From positions 1 through 40,283 of the forward strand of contig DAICZN010000089.1 of the NCBI GenBank assembly GCA_027311105.1: DNA of 40,283 bases. Reading direction: 5' to 3'. The stretch is from Gallionella sp. Its GTDB lineage: Bacteria > Pseudomonadota > Gammaproteobacteria > Burkholderiales > Gallionellaceae. Below the pieces are notes generated by a model. It was not told where the DNA came from. It saw only the letters and a program-made list of their open reading frames with translations, and made no database searches. Numbering within the stretch: position 1 is the stretch's first letter; each line of letters begins with the position of its first letter. Position numbers and translations under genes: made by a program. Of this stretch, positions 1 through 10,705 are shown in pieces.

Positions 1-12
1 TTCTTATCTAGA

Positions 13-471
13 TCAGAACGGAATATCGTCGTCGAAATTATCAAAGCTGCCTTTCGCTGCCGGCGCTGATTTGGCAGGGGCGCCGCCGCCGGATGATGAT
101 GCCGGTTTGTTTTCCACCACCTCGAAACTGCCGCTGCCGGAGGACTTTCCGCCCAGCATGGTCATTTCGTTGACGACAATTTCGGTGGTGTAGCGGTCTT
201 GCCCTTCCTTGGTTTGCCACTTGCGGGTTTGCAGTTTTCCCTCGACGTAGATCTGCGAACCTTTTTTCAGATATTCCCCGGCGATTTCGGCAAGGCGGCG
301 ATAGAACACCAGGTTATGCCACTCGGTTTTTTCCTGCTTCTCCCCGCTCTTGTCCTTCCAGTTTTCAGAGGTCGCCAGCGTGGCATTGGTCACCGCCTCA
401 CCGCTGGTCATGTAACGAGTCTCCGGGTCTTTGCCCAAACGGCCTATCAGTATCACTTTATTCACCGACAT
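13..471 (-). CDS. ssb: Single-stranded DNA-binding protein
   Basis: [41 protein letters not shown]... OB-fold SSB start and acidic C-terminal tail DDDIPF. Confidence 0.97.
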   Translation of the reverse strand: MSVNKVILIGRLGKDPETRYMTSGEAVTNATLATSENWKDKSGEKQEKTEWHNLVFYRRLAEIAGEYLKKGSQIYVEGKLQTRKWQTKEGQDRYTTEIVVNEMTMLGGKSSGSGSFEVVENKPASSSGGGAPAKSAPAAKGSFDNFDDDIPF

Positions 472-472
472 G

Positions 473-1852
473 TCATGCTCCTTTCATTACAAGTTTGTCT
501 ACCGCCGACTCATCGAATCCCTGCATGTCTACCTTGAGGCAGGCAATGCCTTCCGCAGCCACCACCATCGCCTCGCGCTCGCCCTGCAGCTGGCCGAGTT
601 GCTTTTGCAATTCTACCGCAGCAGCTTCATTTACCCCGGACAAATGATAAAGCCTGGTACGCACAGCGGCGGGGGGCTGCATCGTGGATGCGATGACAAG
701 CCACGCCAGCAGCAGCAGGCTGGCGAACACGAACACCGAGTCGCCGCCGACAAATTGCATCAAGGCGCCGCCCACCGCCGCACCGGTGAAGGCACCGAGA
801 AACTGCACGCTGCTGTATACACCCATTGCCGTGCCTTTGGCGGCCAACGGCGCGATCTTGCTGATCATCGAGGGCAGCGTGGCCTCCAGTACGTTGAACG
901 CGGTGAAGAAAATCAACAATGCCAGCGCCACACCCCACAAGCTGTTTTGCCCGAACATCAACAGCGCCTGCGCGCACATCGCAAGAAAGATGGACAGCAT
1001 GAATACCTGTTTCATCTTGGACTTCTTTTCCGCGATGATGATGGGGGGAACCATGAGCACAAACGCCACCAGCATCACCGGCAAATAGATATACCAGTGG
1101 TGCGACACAGCCAACCCGTCTTTTTGCATCACGAACGGTACCTGCATGAACACCGACATCAGGATCGCGTGCAGCGAGAAAATGCCGAAGTCGAGGCGCA
1201 GCAGATCCCTGTTGCGCAACACCTCGGCAAAATGGCCCCAGTTGGCCTGGGTATCGCTGTGGAAGCGGGTAATCGCCGGGTCGGGTATCGCGAATTTCAC
1301 GACGCCCAGCGCCATTAGCGCGAGTATGCCTGTCATCGCAAAGATACCCGGCACGCCGATCACATTGTTGAGCATCGGCGAAAGCACCATCGATATGGAA
1401 AAAGTGATGCCTATCGTGATTCCTATCATCGCCATCGCCTTGGTGCGGACTTCCTCACGGGTAAGATCGGCGGTGAGCGCCATCACCGCGGCGTTCAGCG
1501 CGCCCGCTCCCTGCACCACGCGCCCGATAATGATCCAGTAGATATTGTGCGCATCGGCGGCAATGAAGCTGCCCGCCGCAAAAAGTACCAGGCTGATGTA
1601 GATCACCGGCTTGCGCCCGTAGCGGTCGGACATCCAGCCGGCCGGTATCTGCAGGATCGCCTGGGTCAAGCCGTAAGCACCGAGCGCTATACCGATCAGC
1701 AAATGGCTCTGGCCGCCCGGCAGATGCTGCGCATAAATCGCAAAGACCGGCAGGATGATGAACAAGCCCAGCATGCGCAGGCCGTAGATGCTTGCCAGGC
1801 CAATGCTGGCGCGGCGCTCGATTGCAGTCATGATGTCGGGTACGGGCTTCAT
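473..1852 (-). CDS. MFS transporter
   Basis: 459 aa, multiple hydrophobic segments, MFS motif [14 protein letters not shown]; 1 nt from ssb. Confidence 0.92.
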   Translation of the reverse strand: MKPVPDIMTAIERRASIGLASIYGLRMLGLFIILPVFAIYAQHLPGGQSHLLIGIALGAYGLTQAILQIPAGWMSDRYGRKPVIYISLVLFAAGSFIAADAHNIYWIIIGRVVQGAGALNAAVMALTADLTREEVRTKAMAMIGITIGITFSISMVLSPMLNNVIGVPGIFAMTGILALMALGVVKFAIPDPAITRFHSDTQANWGHFAEVLRNRDLLRLDFGIFSLHAILMSVFMQVPFVMQKDGLAVSHHWYIYLPVMLVAFVLMVPPIIIAEKKSKMKQVFMLSIFLAMCAQALLMFGQNSLWGVALALLIFFTAFNVLEATLPSMISKIAPLAAKGTAMGVYSSVQFLGAFTGAAVGGALMQFVGGDSVFVFASLLLLAWLVIASTMQPPAAVRTRLYHLSGVNEAAAVELQKQLGQLQGEREAMVVAAEGIACLKVDMQGFDESAVDKLVMKGA

Positions 1853-1946
1853 GGATATTCCGGAATGTATTGGGAAAACTTATTTTAGCAGGACGCCACG
1901 CATGCGGCACCGTTATGGCACCGGATGCTTGCTGCTCAATCGATAA

Positions 1947-4900
1947 TCACGACGCGGAGAATTTCGGGTCGTCATCAGGCTCGGCGGGTTTCACATGATT
2001 ACTTGCCAGCAACATATACACTGCAGGCACCACCAATAGCGTGAACAGCGTGCCGATGGCAAGACCGCTGGCGATCACCAGGCCCATGTTGAAGCGCGAT
2101 GCCGCGCCGGCACCGCTGGCAGTGATCAACGGGATGACGCCCAGCACCATCGCGGCGGTCGTCATCAGGATGGGCCGCAGCCGGATACCGGCCGCCATCT
2201 CGATTGCCTCGCGCTTGCTCTTGCCTTCCTGGCGCAGATTGTTGGCAAACTGCACGATCAGGATGCCGTGTTTGCTGACCAGGCCCATCAGGGTCACCAG
2301 CCCGACCTCGGTGTATATGTTCAGGCTGGCGCCGCCGATACCGAGACTGATGAAGACCAGCGCACCCGCGATCGACATCGGCACCGATACCAGGATGATG
2401 AACGGGTCGCGGAAACTTTCGAATTGCGCCGCCAGCGCCAGGAAAATAATCACCAGCGCAAACGCGAACATTGCGATGAAGCCGCTGGATTCCTGCATGA
2501 ACTGGCGCGACAGTCCGCCGTAGTCTACAGAATAACCCTGCGGCAAGGTCCTGCTGGCCAGGTCCTTGAGATAGCCCAGCGCTTCGCCGGTGGTAACTCC
2601 CGGCAACGCCACCCCTTGCACAGTTGCCGCGTTGAGTTGCTGGAAGTGGTTCAGCGACTCCGGTGTCGTTTTCGAGGTGATGTGTACGATGCTGGACAAA
2701 GGCACCGAAGTGCCGTTTGCGGCGCGCACATAATAATTCAGCAGCTGCGAGGTATTCAGGCGGTAGCGCTGCTGCACCTGCGGGATTACCTTGTACGAGC
2801 GCCCGTCCAGGCTGAAGTAATTGACGTAACCACCGCCCAGCATTGATGAGAGTGCGTTGCCGATATCCTGCATCGACAGGCCGAGCAAGGCGGCCTTGTT
2901 GCGGTCTATCACCACGGTGGACTGCGGCAGGTCTATGCGCAAGTCGGTATTCAGGAACATGAACATGCCGCTTTTTTGCGCCTGCTGCAGGAAATCCTGC
3001 GTCACGTCATTCAAGCGCTCGAACGGCTCGGTGGTGCCGATGATGAATTGTATCGGCAGGCCGCGGCTGCCCGGCAGCGAAGGCGGCTGGAACGCCACCG
3101 CCTGGGCACCGGCAATCTGGTTCAGTTGCTGCTGCACCACCGGCTGCAGTTCATTGGTAGTCTTGACGCGTTCGTCCCAAGGCTTCAGCACCATGCCGGA
3201 AATCATCCGCCCGGGCACGTCAATCTGGAAAACATGGTCGGTTTCCGGATGAGCGGCATAAATATTGTAGTTTTGTTGCGCATAGGGAATGCGCTGCTGG
3301 TACGTGGAATCAGGCGCCGCAGTCAGCATCGCAATGATGACGCCCTGATCCTCCTGCGGTGCCAGCTCGTGCTTGGCGGCGGCATACAGGAAATAGATGC
3401 TGCCCAGCACGATCAGTGCGAACACCACCGTCACCGGCAGGTAATTCAGCGACCCGTGCAAACTGCGCGCATAGAACTGGCGCACTTTTTCGAAGCTTGC
3501 GTCGATGAAGTGCACGGCACGGGATTCCAGACCGGTATCCTGCGCGGGATGCGGCCTGAGCAAGTGGGCACACATCATCGGCGAAAGCGTCAGCGCAACG
3601 ATCGCGGAGACCGTGACGGTGCCGACCAGCGTGAAGGCGAATTCGGTGAACAGCGCGCCGGTCAGCCCGCTCTGGAAGCCGATCGGCACATACACCGAGA
3701 CCAGCACGATGGTCATCGCGATGATCGGACCGGCCAGCTCGCGAGCCGCCATGATCGCAGCACGCAGAGGCGCGACACCCTCCTCGATGTGGCGGTTGAC
3801 GTTTTCCACGACGATGATGGCGTCGTCCACCACCAGACCGATGGCCAGCACGAAGGCGAGCAGCGTCAGCAGGTTAATCGAGAAACCCAGCGCCAACATA
3901 ATGGTGAAGGTTCCGATCAGCGACAGCGGGATGGCGATAACCGGAATCAGCACCGAACGCGGCGAACCGATAAAAGCGAACACCACCAGCGTGATCACCA
4001 GCAGCGATTCAGACAGGGTCTTGATCACCTCGTGGATGGAGCTGTTCACGAAGCGGGTGGAATCGTAGACGACCTTGCCCTCGATGCCCTGCGGAAGCTG
4101 CGCCTGGATATCCGGCATCACCTGGCGCACCCCTTTGACCACATCCAGCAGATTGGCGGCAGGCGCCACCTGGATGCCGATATACACCGCGCTGTTGCCG
4201 TCGAATGCGACCCCGGAGTCATAGTCTTCCGCGCCCAGCGTCACCTTGGCGACATCCTGCAAACGCACCATGGCATTGCCAGATTGCTTGATCACCAGGT
4301 TGCGGAATTCTTCCACCGAATGCAGGTTGGTGGACGCATCCAGATTGACCTGCACCATCAGCCCCTTGGTGTTGCCGATACCGGACAGAAAATCATTCTG
4401 CGCCAGCGCCGTGTTCACGTCATTTGCCGTCAAGCCATAGGCCGCGAGTTTTTTCGGGTCCAGCCATGCGCGCAGCGCGAAGTTCTTCGCGCCGATCATT
4501 TCGGCGGTCTGCACCCCGTTCACCGCCTGCAGCCTGGGCTGCACCACGCGCAGCAGGTAATCGGTGATGTAATTGGACGGCAGCACCTTGCTGGAGAAAC
4601 CGATATACATCGCATCCAGGGTCTGGCCGATACTGATGGTCATGACCGGTTTTTGCGTCTGCGGGGGCAGCTGGTTGAGCACCGAACTGATCTGCGCGTT
4701 CATCTCGGTGAGCGCCTTGTCCGAATCGTAATTCAGCTTCAGCGTCACGGTGATGATGCTGCTGCTGTTGGTACTGGTCGAATTCATGTAATCGATGCCG
4801 TTGACCTGGGCGATCGCATTTTCCAGCGGCGTGGTGATGAAGCCGGCAACCAGCGCAGGGTCGGCGCCGAAATAGGTGGTGCTCACGGTAATGATCGCAT

Positions 4901-5024
4901 TTTGCGTGCGCGGAAACTGCAGCACCGGCAGGATGCCGAACGAGCGCAGCCCGAGCACCAGCAGCGCCAGACTGATGACGATGGCCAGCACCGGCCGCCG
5001 GATGAAAAGATCGGTAAATTTCAT
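1947..5024 (-). CDS. RND multidrug efflux permease (HAE1/AcrB-like)
   Basis: 1025 aa; MKFTDLFIRRPVLAIVISLALLVLGL start, TM4 motif AIGLVVDDAIIVVENV, C-terminal TM block. Confidence 0.95.
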   Translation of the reverse strand: MKFTDLFIRRPVLAIVISLALLVLGLRSFGILPVLQFPRTQNAIITVSTTYFGADPALVAGFITTPLENAIAQVNGIDYMNSTSTNSSSIITVTLKLNYDSDKALTEMNAQISSVLNQLPPQTQKPVMTISIGQTLDAMYIGFSSKVLPSNYITDYLLRVVQPRLQAVNGVQTAEMIGAKNFALRAWLDPKKLAAYGLTANDVNTALAQNDFLSGIGNTKGLMVQVNLDASTNLHSVEEFRNLVIKQSGNAMVRLQDVAKVTLGAEDYDSGVAFDGNSAVYIGIQVAPAANLLDVVKGVRQVMPDIQAQLPQGIEGKVVYDSTRFVNSSIHEVIKTLSESLLVITLVVFAFIGSPRSVLIPVIAIPLSLIGTFTIMLALGFSINLLTLLAFVLAIGLVVDDAIIVVENVNRHIEEGVAPLRAAIMAARELAGPIIAMTIVLVSVYVPIGFQSGLTGALFTEFAFTLVGTVTVSAIVALTLSPMMCAHLLRPHPAQDTGLESRAVHFIDASFEKVRQFYARSLHGSLNYLPVTVVFALIVLGSIYFLYAAAKHELAPQEDQGVIIAMLTAAPDSTYQQRIPYAQQNYNIYAAHPETDHVFQIDVPGRMISGMVLKPWDERVKTTNELQPVVQQQLNQIAGAQAVAFQPPSLPGSRGLPIQFIIGTTEPFERLNDVTQDFLQQAQKSGMFMFLNTDLRIDLPQSTVVIDRNKAALLGLSMQDIGNALSSMLGGGYVNYFSLDGRSYKVIPQVQQRYRLNTSQLLNYYVRAANGTSVPLSSIVHITSKTTPESLNHFQQLNAATVQGVALPGVTTGEALGYLKDLASRTLPQGYSVDYGGLSRQFMQESSGFIAMFAFALVIIFLALAAQFESFRDPFIILVSVPMSIAGALVFISLGIGGASLNIYTEVGLVTLMGLVSKHGILIVQFANNLRQEGKSKREAIEMAAGIRLRPILMTTAAMVLGVIPLITASGAGAASRFNMGLVIASGLAIGTLFTLLVVPAVYMLLASNHVKPAEPDDDPKFSAS

Positions 5025-5039
5025 TGCCGCTGTCCCGTG

Positions 5040-6170
5040 TTAATCGTCCTTGGGCTTTGGATCAGCCTCGTTGCTCGGCTGGATGTCGTTGTTGACCGAA
5101 ATCAGCGAGCCGTTATGCAGCTTGACCTGCCCTGTGGTCACAACGGTGTCACCTTCCTTGATTCCCTTGAGCACGGCCACCTGGTCGCCGCGTTTGTCGC
5201 CTGTCGTGACGAACACCTGCTTGGCAATGAATTTCGGCTTGCCCTTGTCGTCCGTACCCTGCGCCTCGACCAGGTACACAATATTTCCATACGGGTTATA
5301 GGTGATCGCGGTTTGCGGAAGCGTGATGTAGCGCTGCGTCTTGCCGGTTGCAATGTCCACGGTCGCGTACATGCCGGGCAACAGCTTGTGTTTCGGATTT
5401 TTCAGTTCCGCACGCACCTTCACGTTGAGCGTGCCGCCATCCACTTCCGGATTGATCACTGCAATCTTCCCTGCAAACACCTCATCCGGATAGGAGTCGG
5501 TCCTGGCGGATATATCCTGCCCTGCGCTGATCATGCTGATATTTTGCTGCGGCACCGAGAAATCCAGGTAAACCGGGTCCAGCGCCTGCAGTGAAACCAC
5601 GGGGGTGCCGGCATTCAGGTATTGCCCCACGCTCACCTGGGTGATGCCTATGCGGCCGGAAAACAGTGCCGGGATAAATTTTTTGTTCACCAGCGCCTGC
5701 TGTTCCGATACCGCGGCCGCGGCCTGCATCAGATTCGCCTTGTCCACGTCTACCGCCTGCTGGCTGATCGCCTTGAATTCGAGCTGCTGCTTGTCGCGCT
5801 CGTAGGTGATTTTGGCCAGCGCGGAAGCAGCCTGTAGCGAGTGCAGCCTGGCAATATCGTTATCGGCAATGAGCTCGACCAGCACCTTGCCCTTCTTGAC
5901 GTCCTCGCCCTGCTTGAAATGGAGAGCGGCAACTGTGCCGGATACTTCCGGGCTGACCTCGGCGCCGTTTACCGCCCGCAGGCTGCCTACCGCCTCCAGC
6001 TGCGGCTGCCAATCCTGGTAGCCGACGCTCATGGTTGAAACTGTCTGCGGGGCGTTTCCCATCGACGACATGTATTTTTTCATCATGCTCCCCTTGAACG
6101 CCTGGAAGCCGAATATGCCGCCGAATACCACTCCGGCCAAAACGAGCATGATTATCATTCGTTTTGTCAT
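5040..6170 (-). CDS. RND efflux periplasmic adaptor (membrane fusion protein)
   Basis: N-terminal signal/TM anchor, lipoyl/hairpin motif EVSGTVAALHFKQGEDVKKGKVLVEL, located 15 nt upstream of the permease. Confidence 0.94.
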   Translation of the reverse strand: MTKRMIIMLVLAGVVFGGIFGFQAFKGSMMKKYMSSMGNAPQTVSTMSVGYQDWQPQLEAVGSLRAVNGAEVSPEVSGTVAALHFKQGEDVKKGKVLVELIADNDIARLHSLQAASALAKITYERDKQQLEFKAISQQAVDVDKANLMQAAAAVSEQQALVNKKFIPALFSGRIGITQVSVGQYLNAGTPVVSLQALDPVYLDFSVPQQNISMISAGQDISARTDSYPDEVFAGKIAVINPEVDGGTLNVKVRAELKNPKHKLLPGMYATVDIATGKTQRYITLPQTAITYNPYGNIVYLVEAQGTDDKGKPKFIAKQVFVTTGDKRGDQVAVLKGIKEGDTVVTTGQVKLHNGSLISVNNDIQPSNEADPKPKDD

Positions 6171-6210
6171 TGTAGCTGTCTCCTTATTTGCTGCTGGTTG
6201 GTCAAGAAAT

Positions 6211-7716
6211 TCATGGTTTGCCTTCTGCCGGTTTCTGGCTCACCGTCACAGCCGCATTGTCGCGGTTCCACCATCCGCCGCCCAACGACTGGAACAGTGC
6301 GGCGGTATCGGCATAACGGCTTGCCCGGGCCTGCGCCAGCGCAATCCGGGTCTGCTGGTATGCCTGCTGCGCGTTGAGCAGCGCCAGATAACTGGACGCG
6401 CCGATGCTGTATTGTTTGCGGGCGATGTCGAGACTGTCGGCGGCGGATTGCGCAGCCGCAGTCTGGGCCTGAAAGATATTCGCATCCGACTGCACCGCAT
6501 CCAGCACATTGGCCACATCCTGGAAGGCCGACAGCACCACGCTGCGGTATTGCGCGGCCGCCGCGTCATAAGCGGCAACCGATGCGCGTTTCTCGTGCAA
6601 CAGCGTACCCCCGCGGAATATAGGCTGGGCGATATTGGCCCCAAGGCTCCATACGCCCGATCCCGCCGAGAACAGGCCGCCGGTGGTGGTGGCCATTGAA
6701 CCGGCGCTGCTGCTGAGGGTGAATTGCGGCAGCATGTTGGCGGTGGCTATGCCGATCTGTGCGCTGGCCGCATGCAGCATGGACTCCGCCGCACGGATGT
6801 CGGGGCGCTGTTCAACCAGCCGGGAAGGCAGGCTGACCGGCAATTCCTGCGGGAGTTGCAGCATTTCAAGATCGAACGCCCCCGCCTCGTTTTCGCTGGG
6901 GAAAGAACCGGCCAGCGTGGCCAATTGATTGCGGATCAGCGCCAGCTGCTTTTCCAGCAGCGGCAGATTGGCGCGGGCCTGAGCCAACAGCGTTTTTTGC
7001 GCCAGCACTGAGGAAAGCGCGATCCCGCCCACCTTGTACTGGTTCTGCAGCACATCCAGCTGCTGGCTTTCGGCATCGATGATCTCGCGGGTTGCGGCTA
7101 TCTGCGCGCGCAACGAAGCTTCCTGCACCGCCGTGGTCACCACATTCGCGGTCAGAGCCAGATAGGCTCCCTCGAGCTGGAAGCCCTCAAACTCTTGTTG
7201 CGCGCCCATGGCCTCCAGCGTCCTGCGTGCCGCGCCAAACAGGTCCAGGCCGTAGGAAACGCTGACCGAAGCGCCATACAGGCTGAATATCGAGCCTGGA
7301 TAGGACGGCTGGCCAAATTCCGCGCCAACGAACTTTTGCCGGGTAGCCGATCCGTTGGCATTGACCGAGGGGTACAGCGCCCCTTGCGCCGCATAGACAT
7401 TTTCCTGCGCCTGCAACAATGTGGCCCGTGCCGCCTGCAGATTGGGGTTGGCCTTCAGCGCCCGCTCCACCAGCTGGTTCAGGGCCGGGGAATGGAACAG
7501 CTCCCACCACTGGGACGGGATGTCCCCGCCTTCCATGAATTTCTGCGCCTGGCCGTTCGCGGCATCCGTCGCTGCAGTATTTTTGGGCAGCGGCGCAGCG
7601 GTATAAGCCTTGACCGACGGGGGCTCCGGCCGCTTGAAATCCGGACCCACGGCACAGCCTGCCAGCAGCAAGGCGGCGGCGGAAACGGCAGCGAATTTTT
7701 TGCTCGGCTTATTCAC
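6211..7716 (-). CDS. Efflux outer membrane lipoprotein (NodT/OprM-like, TolC family)
   Basis: Lipobox LLLAGC, PDFKRPEPP, repeated coiled-coil OMF domains; first gene of the RND operon; GTG start. Confidence 0.94.
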   Translation of the reverse strand: MNKPSKKFAAVSAAALLLAGCAVGPDFKRPEPPSVKAYTAAPLPKNTAATDAANGQAQKFMEGGDIPSQWWELFHSPALNQLVERALKANPNLQAARATLLQAQENVYAAQGALYPSVNANGSATRQKFVGAEFGQPSYPGSIFSLYGASVSVSYGLDLFGAARRTLEAMGAQQEFEGFQLEGAYLALTANVVTTAVQEASLRAQIAATREIIDAESQQLDVLQNQYKVGGIALSSVLAQKTLLAQARANLPLLEKQLALIRNQLATLAGSFPSENEAGAFDLEMLQLPQELPVSLPSRLVEQRPDIRAAESMLHAASAQIGIATANMLPQFTLSSSAGSMATTTGGLFSAGSGVWSLGANIAQPIFRGGTLLHEKRASVAAYDAAAAQYRSVVLSAFQDVANVLDAVQSDANIFQAQTAAAQSAADSLDIARKQYSIGASSYLALLNAQQAYQQTRIALAQARASRYADTAALFQSLGGGWWNRDNAAVTVSQKPAEGKP

Positions 7717-7980
7717 AATGAAATGTTTACGATTTCAGTTCGGGAAAATAACAGCTATTGGTCTTTACGCAACTCACACGCCTTCATTACTCTATCCGCC
7801 CGGTCTTCCCGATAGCTCACATGCCGCCCGCACAATCGATGTTCGGGCTGAAGCGGCCGAGGTAACCGAAGCGGGCGATTCTATAGCAGGCACTGTCAAA
7901 TCACCAAGCACATAATCAACCTATTGCGTATGTGGGAATACCGCGATCTACGCGGGTATCGGCACAACACCATCGGAGTG

Positions 7981-8012
7981 AAAAAATCGGCAGGCACGCC
8001 GCCCGTGCCCGC
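7981..8012 (-). terminator. Possible intrinsic terminator of the sigma-factor operon
   Basis: Minus strand GGCACG-GGCGG-CGTGCC stem (7993-8009), then TGCCGATTTTTT; the U-tract sits a few nt from the stem. Confidence 0.4.
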
Positions 8013-8080
8013 CGCAGAATTCGCCGCGCCTCGACCGGCCTGACCGGAAACAACCCGGTTCCGTCAAGCGCATCACGCGC

Positions 8081-8425
8081 TTAATCATGCTGCCGTTTCG
8101 GCGCATCGTCACCGTCTCCCTTGCGCTTGCCGCAGCAGCCACGCATACCGGCCTCGAATTTCTCGCGCTCTTCCGGTGTCATTTGCTCCAGGCGCTGGCG
8201 GTGCCAGCGTCCATGACAACCGCGTCCGCGGAAGCTGCCGAACAATATCTTGCTCAACACCAGCAGCCCCAGGGCCTGCAGATAGCCGATCTCTCTGGTG
8301 CCGGAAAACAATGCCGGCATCAGCCAGTTCCACAGCGCCATCAAAACCCAGCCCAAGACAGCGATGCCGGCCAGCACCAGCAGCCCCATCTTCCAGCATC
8401 TCGTTTTCCAGCAGTTCATGCCCAT
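8081..8425 (-). CDS. Small membrane protein with Cys/His-rich cytoplasmic-type tail, paired with ECF sigma factor
   Basis: 114 aa, two hydrophobic segments, tail RGRGCHGRWHRQRLEQMTPEEREKFEAGMRGCCGKRKG; 12 nt downstream of the sigma gene. Confidence 0.75.
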   Translation of the reverse strand: MGMNCWKTRCWKMGLLVLAGIAVLGWVLMALWNWLMPALFSGTREIGYLQALGLLVLSKILFGSFRGRGCHGRWHRQRLEQMTPEEREKFEAGMRGCCGKRKGDGDDAPKRQHD

Positions 8426-8437
8426 CTTAATTCTCCT

Positions 8438-9013
8438 TCACAAGTCAAATTCATCGTAAATCGTTTGCAACCTCGCGCGCAAATGCAGCACCGCATAACG
8501 CTTGCGCGCCAGCAAAGTATTCACGCCCGTGCCGCTTTCCGCCGCCAGTTCCCTGAAGCTGCGCCCTTCCAGTTCGTGGGCAATGAACACGGCGCGCTGA
8601 TCCTCGGGCAGCTCGGTTAGCGCGGCATACAATTCCTCGATCAGTACCGACCACGCGTAAGCCGCTTCCGGCCCGGCATCCGGCGATGGCAGAACCCCAT
8701 CGAGCCAGACTCCCTCTTCATCCTCGCCCGATATTTCGGGCAGCGGCTGCTCCCTCTTTTTTCGAAAGCGGTCGATGATGCGGTTGCGTGCCACGCCGAA
8801 CAACCATGCACCGACCTGCTCGATGGATTCCGGCAGCCGGTAGGCCGCGACAAACTCGTAGAACACGTCCTGCAGGATGTCCTCCGCCTCGCCGGCATCG
8901 GGCACCCGCCGCCTGATGAAATTCCCCAGCCGCCCGCGCTCGCGCGTGACGGCTTCGGCGATACGCTTTTCTTGCTCAACCATCAGCGCGTTGGGGGTTA
9001 ATGTCGTGGCCAT
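8438..9013 (-). CDS. RNA polymerase sigma factor, sigma-70/ECF family
   Basis: Region 2 EDILQDVFYEFVAAYRLPESIEQVGAWLFGVARNRIIDRFRKK; region 4 LTELPEDQRAVFIAHELEGRSFRELAAESGTGVNTLLARKRYAVLHLR. Confidence 0.93.
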   Translation of the reverse strand: MATTLTPNALMVEQEKRIAEAVTRERGRLGNFIRRRVPDAGEAEDILQDVFYEFVAAYRLPESIEQVGAWLFGVARNRIIDRFRKKREQPLPEISGEDEEGVWLDGVLPSPDAGPEAAYAWSVLIEELYAALTELPEDQRAVFIAHELEGRSFRELAAESGTGVNTLLARKRYAVLHLRARLQTIYDEFDL

Positions 9014-9170
9014 ACCGGTGTAGACGAATCAGGGATGAAAATATTGCAGGAACAGCCAAATATATATTCCGCGTTGGCTTGCTTGATCGAGGTCACTCCC
9101 CGGGTTATGGTGAAAGCGCCGTGTCATGGCTTCGCCTGCCGGGCGAAATTCGTGTTCCGCACCGGATTTT

Positions 9171-9404
9171 TCACTCTTCTTTATTTCCGGATAGCTCCAA
9201 TACCACAACCAGCGGCCAGAGGAAAAATGCAAACAATGTCATCAGCAACAGATTCCGCACTGCCAGCACAACAAGGGAAAAACCGGTTTTATCACCCGGC
9301 TGCTTCACCAGCCGGCTTGCGGTCTTTGGCAAATACTTGTAATCCCAGAGTACGACGCAGAACATCGCCAGGCCGAGTATGAAATATATTTTTACAAAGT
9401 ACAT
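9171..9404 (-). CDS. Small hypothetical membrane protein
   Basis: Likely start at internal Met (MYFVKIYFILGLAMFCVVLWDYKYLP...), two predicted TM segments; the ORF-track start at 9452 is probably too long. Confidence 0.5.
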   Translation of the reverse strand: MYFVKIYFILGLAMFCVVLWDYKYLPKTASRLVKQPGDKTGFSLVVLAVRNLLLMTLFAFFLWPLVVVLELSGNKEE

Positions 9405-9539
9405 GATGGCCCCCTGAAAACCACCGCCGCAATTTTCCCTGCCGCCCCGCACGCAAACAAATCAGTGGCCGCCGGAAACATACCGGATGGCCGGTTTTCC
9501 CGGCAGCAGGACTTCGCGTTCCGTGCCATGGCCGGCCTA

Positions 9540-9833
9540 TCAGACATCAATCGTTTCATAGGTCGCAACCTCCCGGGCCTCCAGGTACTGGAGGGCGTAG
9601 CCGAATACGTGTTTCCGGAAGTGTTCAGACGCCTTGTGCTCCTCATAGGCCTGTTCGCTGGCATACTGCTCATACAAAAAGAACTTCGCCGGGTCCTGGG
9701 CTGAAACCTGGGCCTGATAGAACAAATTTCCCGGCTCCCTGCGGGACAGCGGCGTCATTATCCTGATGACCTCTTGTATCCGCCCCTCCTCACCGGGCTT
9801 GGCCGTCCAGATTGCCGCAACAACAAATGCCAT
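9540..9833 (-). CDS. Antibiotic biosynthesis monooxygenase (ABM) domain / putative quinol monooxygenase
   Basis: 97 aa; VVAAIWTAKPGEEGRIQEVIRIMTPLSRREPGNLFYQAQVSAQDPAKFFLYEQYASEQAYEEHKASEHFRKH. Confidence 0.88.
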   Translation of the reverse strand: MAFVVAAIWTAKPGEEGRIQEVIRIMTPLSRREPGNLFYQAQVSAQDPAKFFLYEQYASEQAYEEHKASEHFRKHVFGYALQYLEAREVATYETIDV

Positions 9834-10203
9834 GATGCACTCCTTTTTTCAAGGCTGGATTATGGCATTTATTGCCGGGCACGGCTGCCTGCCGGCGGCC
9901 GGCAGTATTGCGCAGGTTGCCGGTATCGGTGCGTTACGGTGCGCTTGTGATTGCGACAGGCACTACATGAGTGCGATGCAAACTGCCAACAGCAGATACA
10001 CCTCACGAGCCTTGTCAGCGTCCGCCACCCAGCTTTCATTGCGGGACAGGCGCAAAAGCCTGCAGCAGCGGGCAATTCCGCCGACAGCGTGCCGGGCCAA
10101 CCCTTCCAACCCGGCCGATAAATAGCTGCGCCGCAGCCACTGGCACAACATTTGCTGTATGTATTTACAGCAACTCCATCTTGATTTTATTTTGGGAGGA
10201 ATC

Positions 10204-10383
10204 ATGGAAAACAGAACATCTGTAAAACTTGTCACTTATGCATTCGTAACATCTCTGCTGTTCCTGGGGTGTCCTGACAGGCGAAGCAGTGATGAGATCG
10301 CTGACGAGGCAAGCGCCGAAGATTTATCGATACATCAGGAATATGATGCCGACTCGATGCCCGCCTACTATGATCCGAGATAA
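10204..10383 (+). CDS. Small putative lipoprotein
   Basis: 59 aa MENRTSVKLVTYAFVTSLLFLGCPDRRSS...; signal peptide with LFLGC lipobox; GGAGGA Shine-Dalgarno just upstream of ATG at 10204. Confidence 0.55.
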   Translation: MENRTSVKLVTYAFVTSLLFLGCPDRRSSDEIADEASAEDLSIHQEYDADSMPAYYDPR

Positions 10384-10576
10384 GCCGATAGCTGCTTCGA
10401 CTCACACGGGCTATAGAAATATAAACTTGTGAATGGTCGCACGGCCGGAAACAGAAGTTGCGTAGCACGAAAATCGGTCGGATTGGGTAACCGTCCGCTT
10501 TCCAGCAACCAATTTAACAAAATTGATTTCTCCAAATAACCAGTCATACAAGTTTTCCGATAGCGGACACAACTAA

Positions 10577-10705
10577 GGAAGCGCCGAGTAAGTCCGTTCG
10601 TGGTGAGTGTTTTCCGTTCGCACCTTCGATACACCGCGCTACGCGCGGCACTCAGGACGAACGGAAAATGTATCGAACCATAGTTGGGACTTATTCGGCA
10701 CTTCC
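10577..10705. repeat. MITE-like element with 19-bp terminal inverted repeats and internal palindrome
   Basis: TIRs GGAAGCGCCGAGTAAGTCC (10577-10595) and GGACTTATTCGGCACTTCC (10687-10705), 17/19 matching; flanked by CTAA at 10573-10576 and 10706-10709. Confidence 0.65.

Noticed and set aside
2976-5594. 872-aa plus-strand ORF
   Set aside because: Antisense to the RND permease/adaptor genes; composition rich in H, R, Q, D typical of the reverse frame of GC-rich coding DNA; no domain recognised.
7719-7737. TGAAAT-7-ATTTCA inverted repeat upstream of the RND operon
   Set aside because: Only 6 bp per arm and AT-rich, next to the GTG start; no local regulator gene, so an operator call is not supported.
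9889-9905. CTGCCGG-CGG-CCGGCAG hairpin
   Set aside because: Short GC palindrome in an intergenic gap, no second copy noticed in the window and no U-tract; not enough to call REP or terminator.
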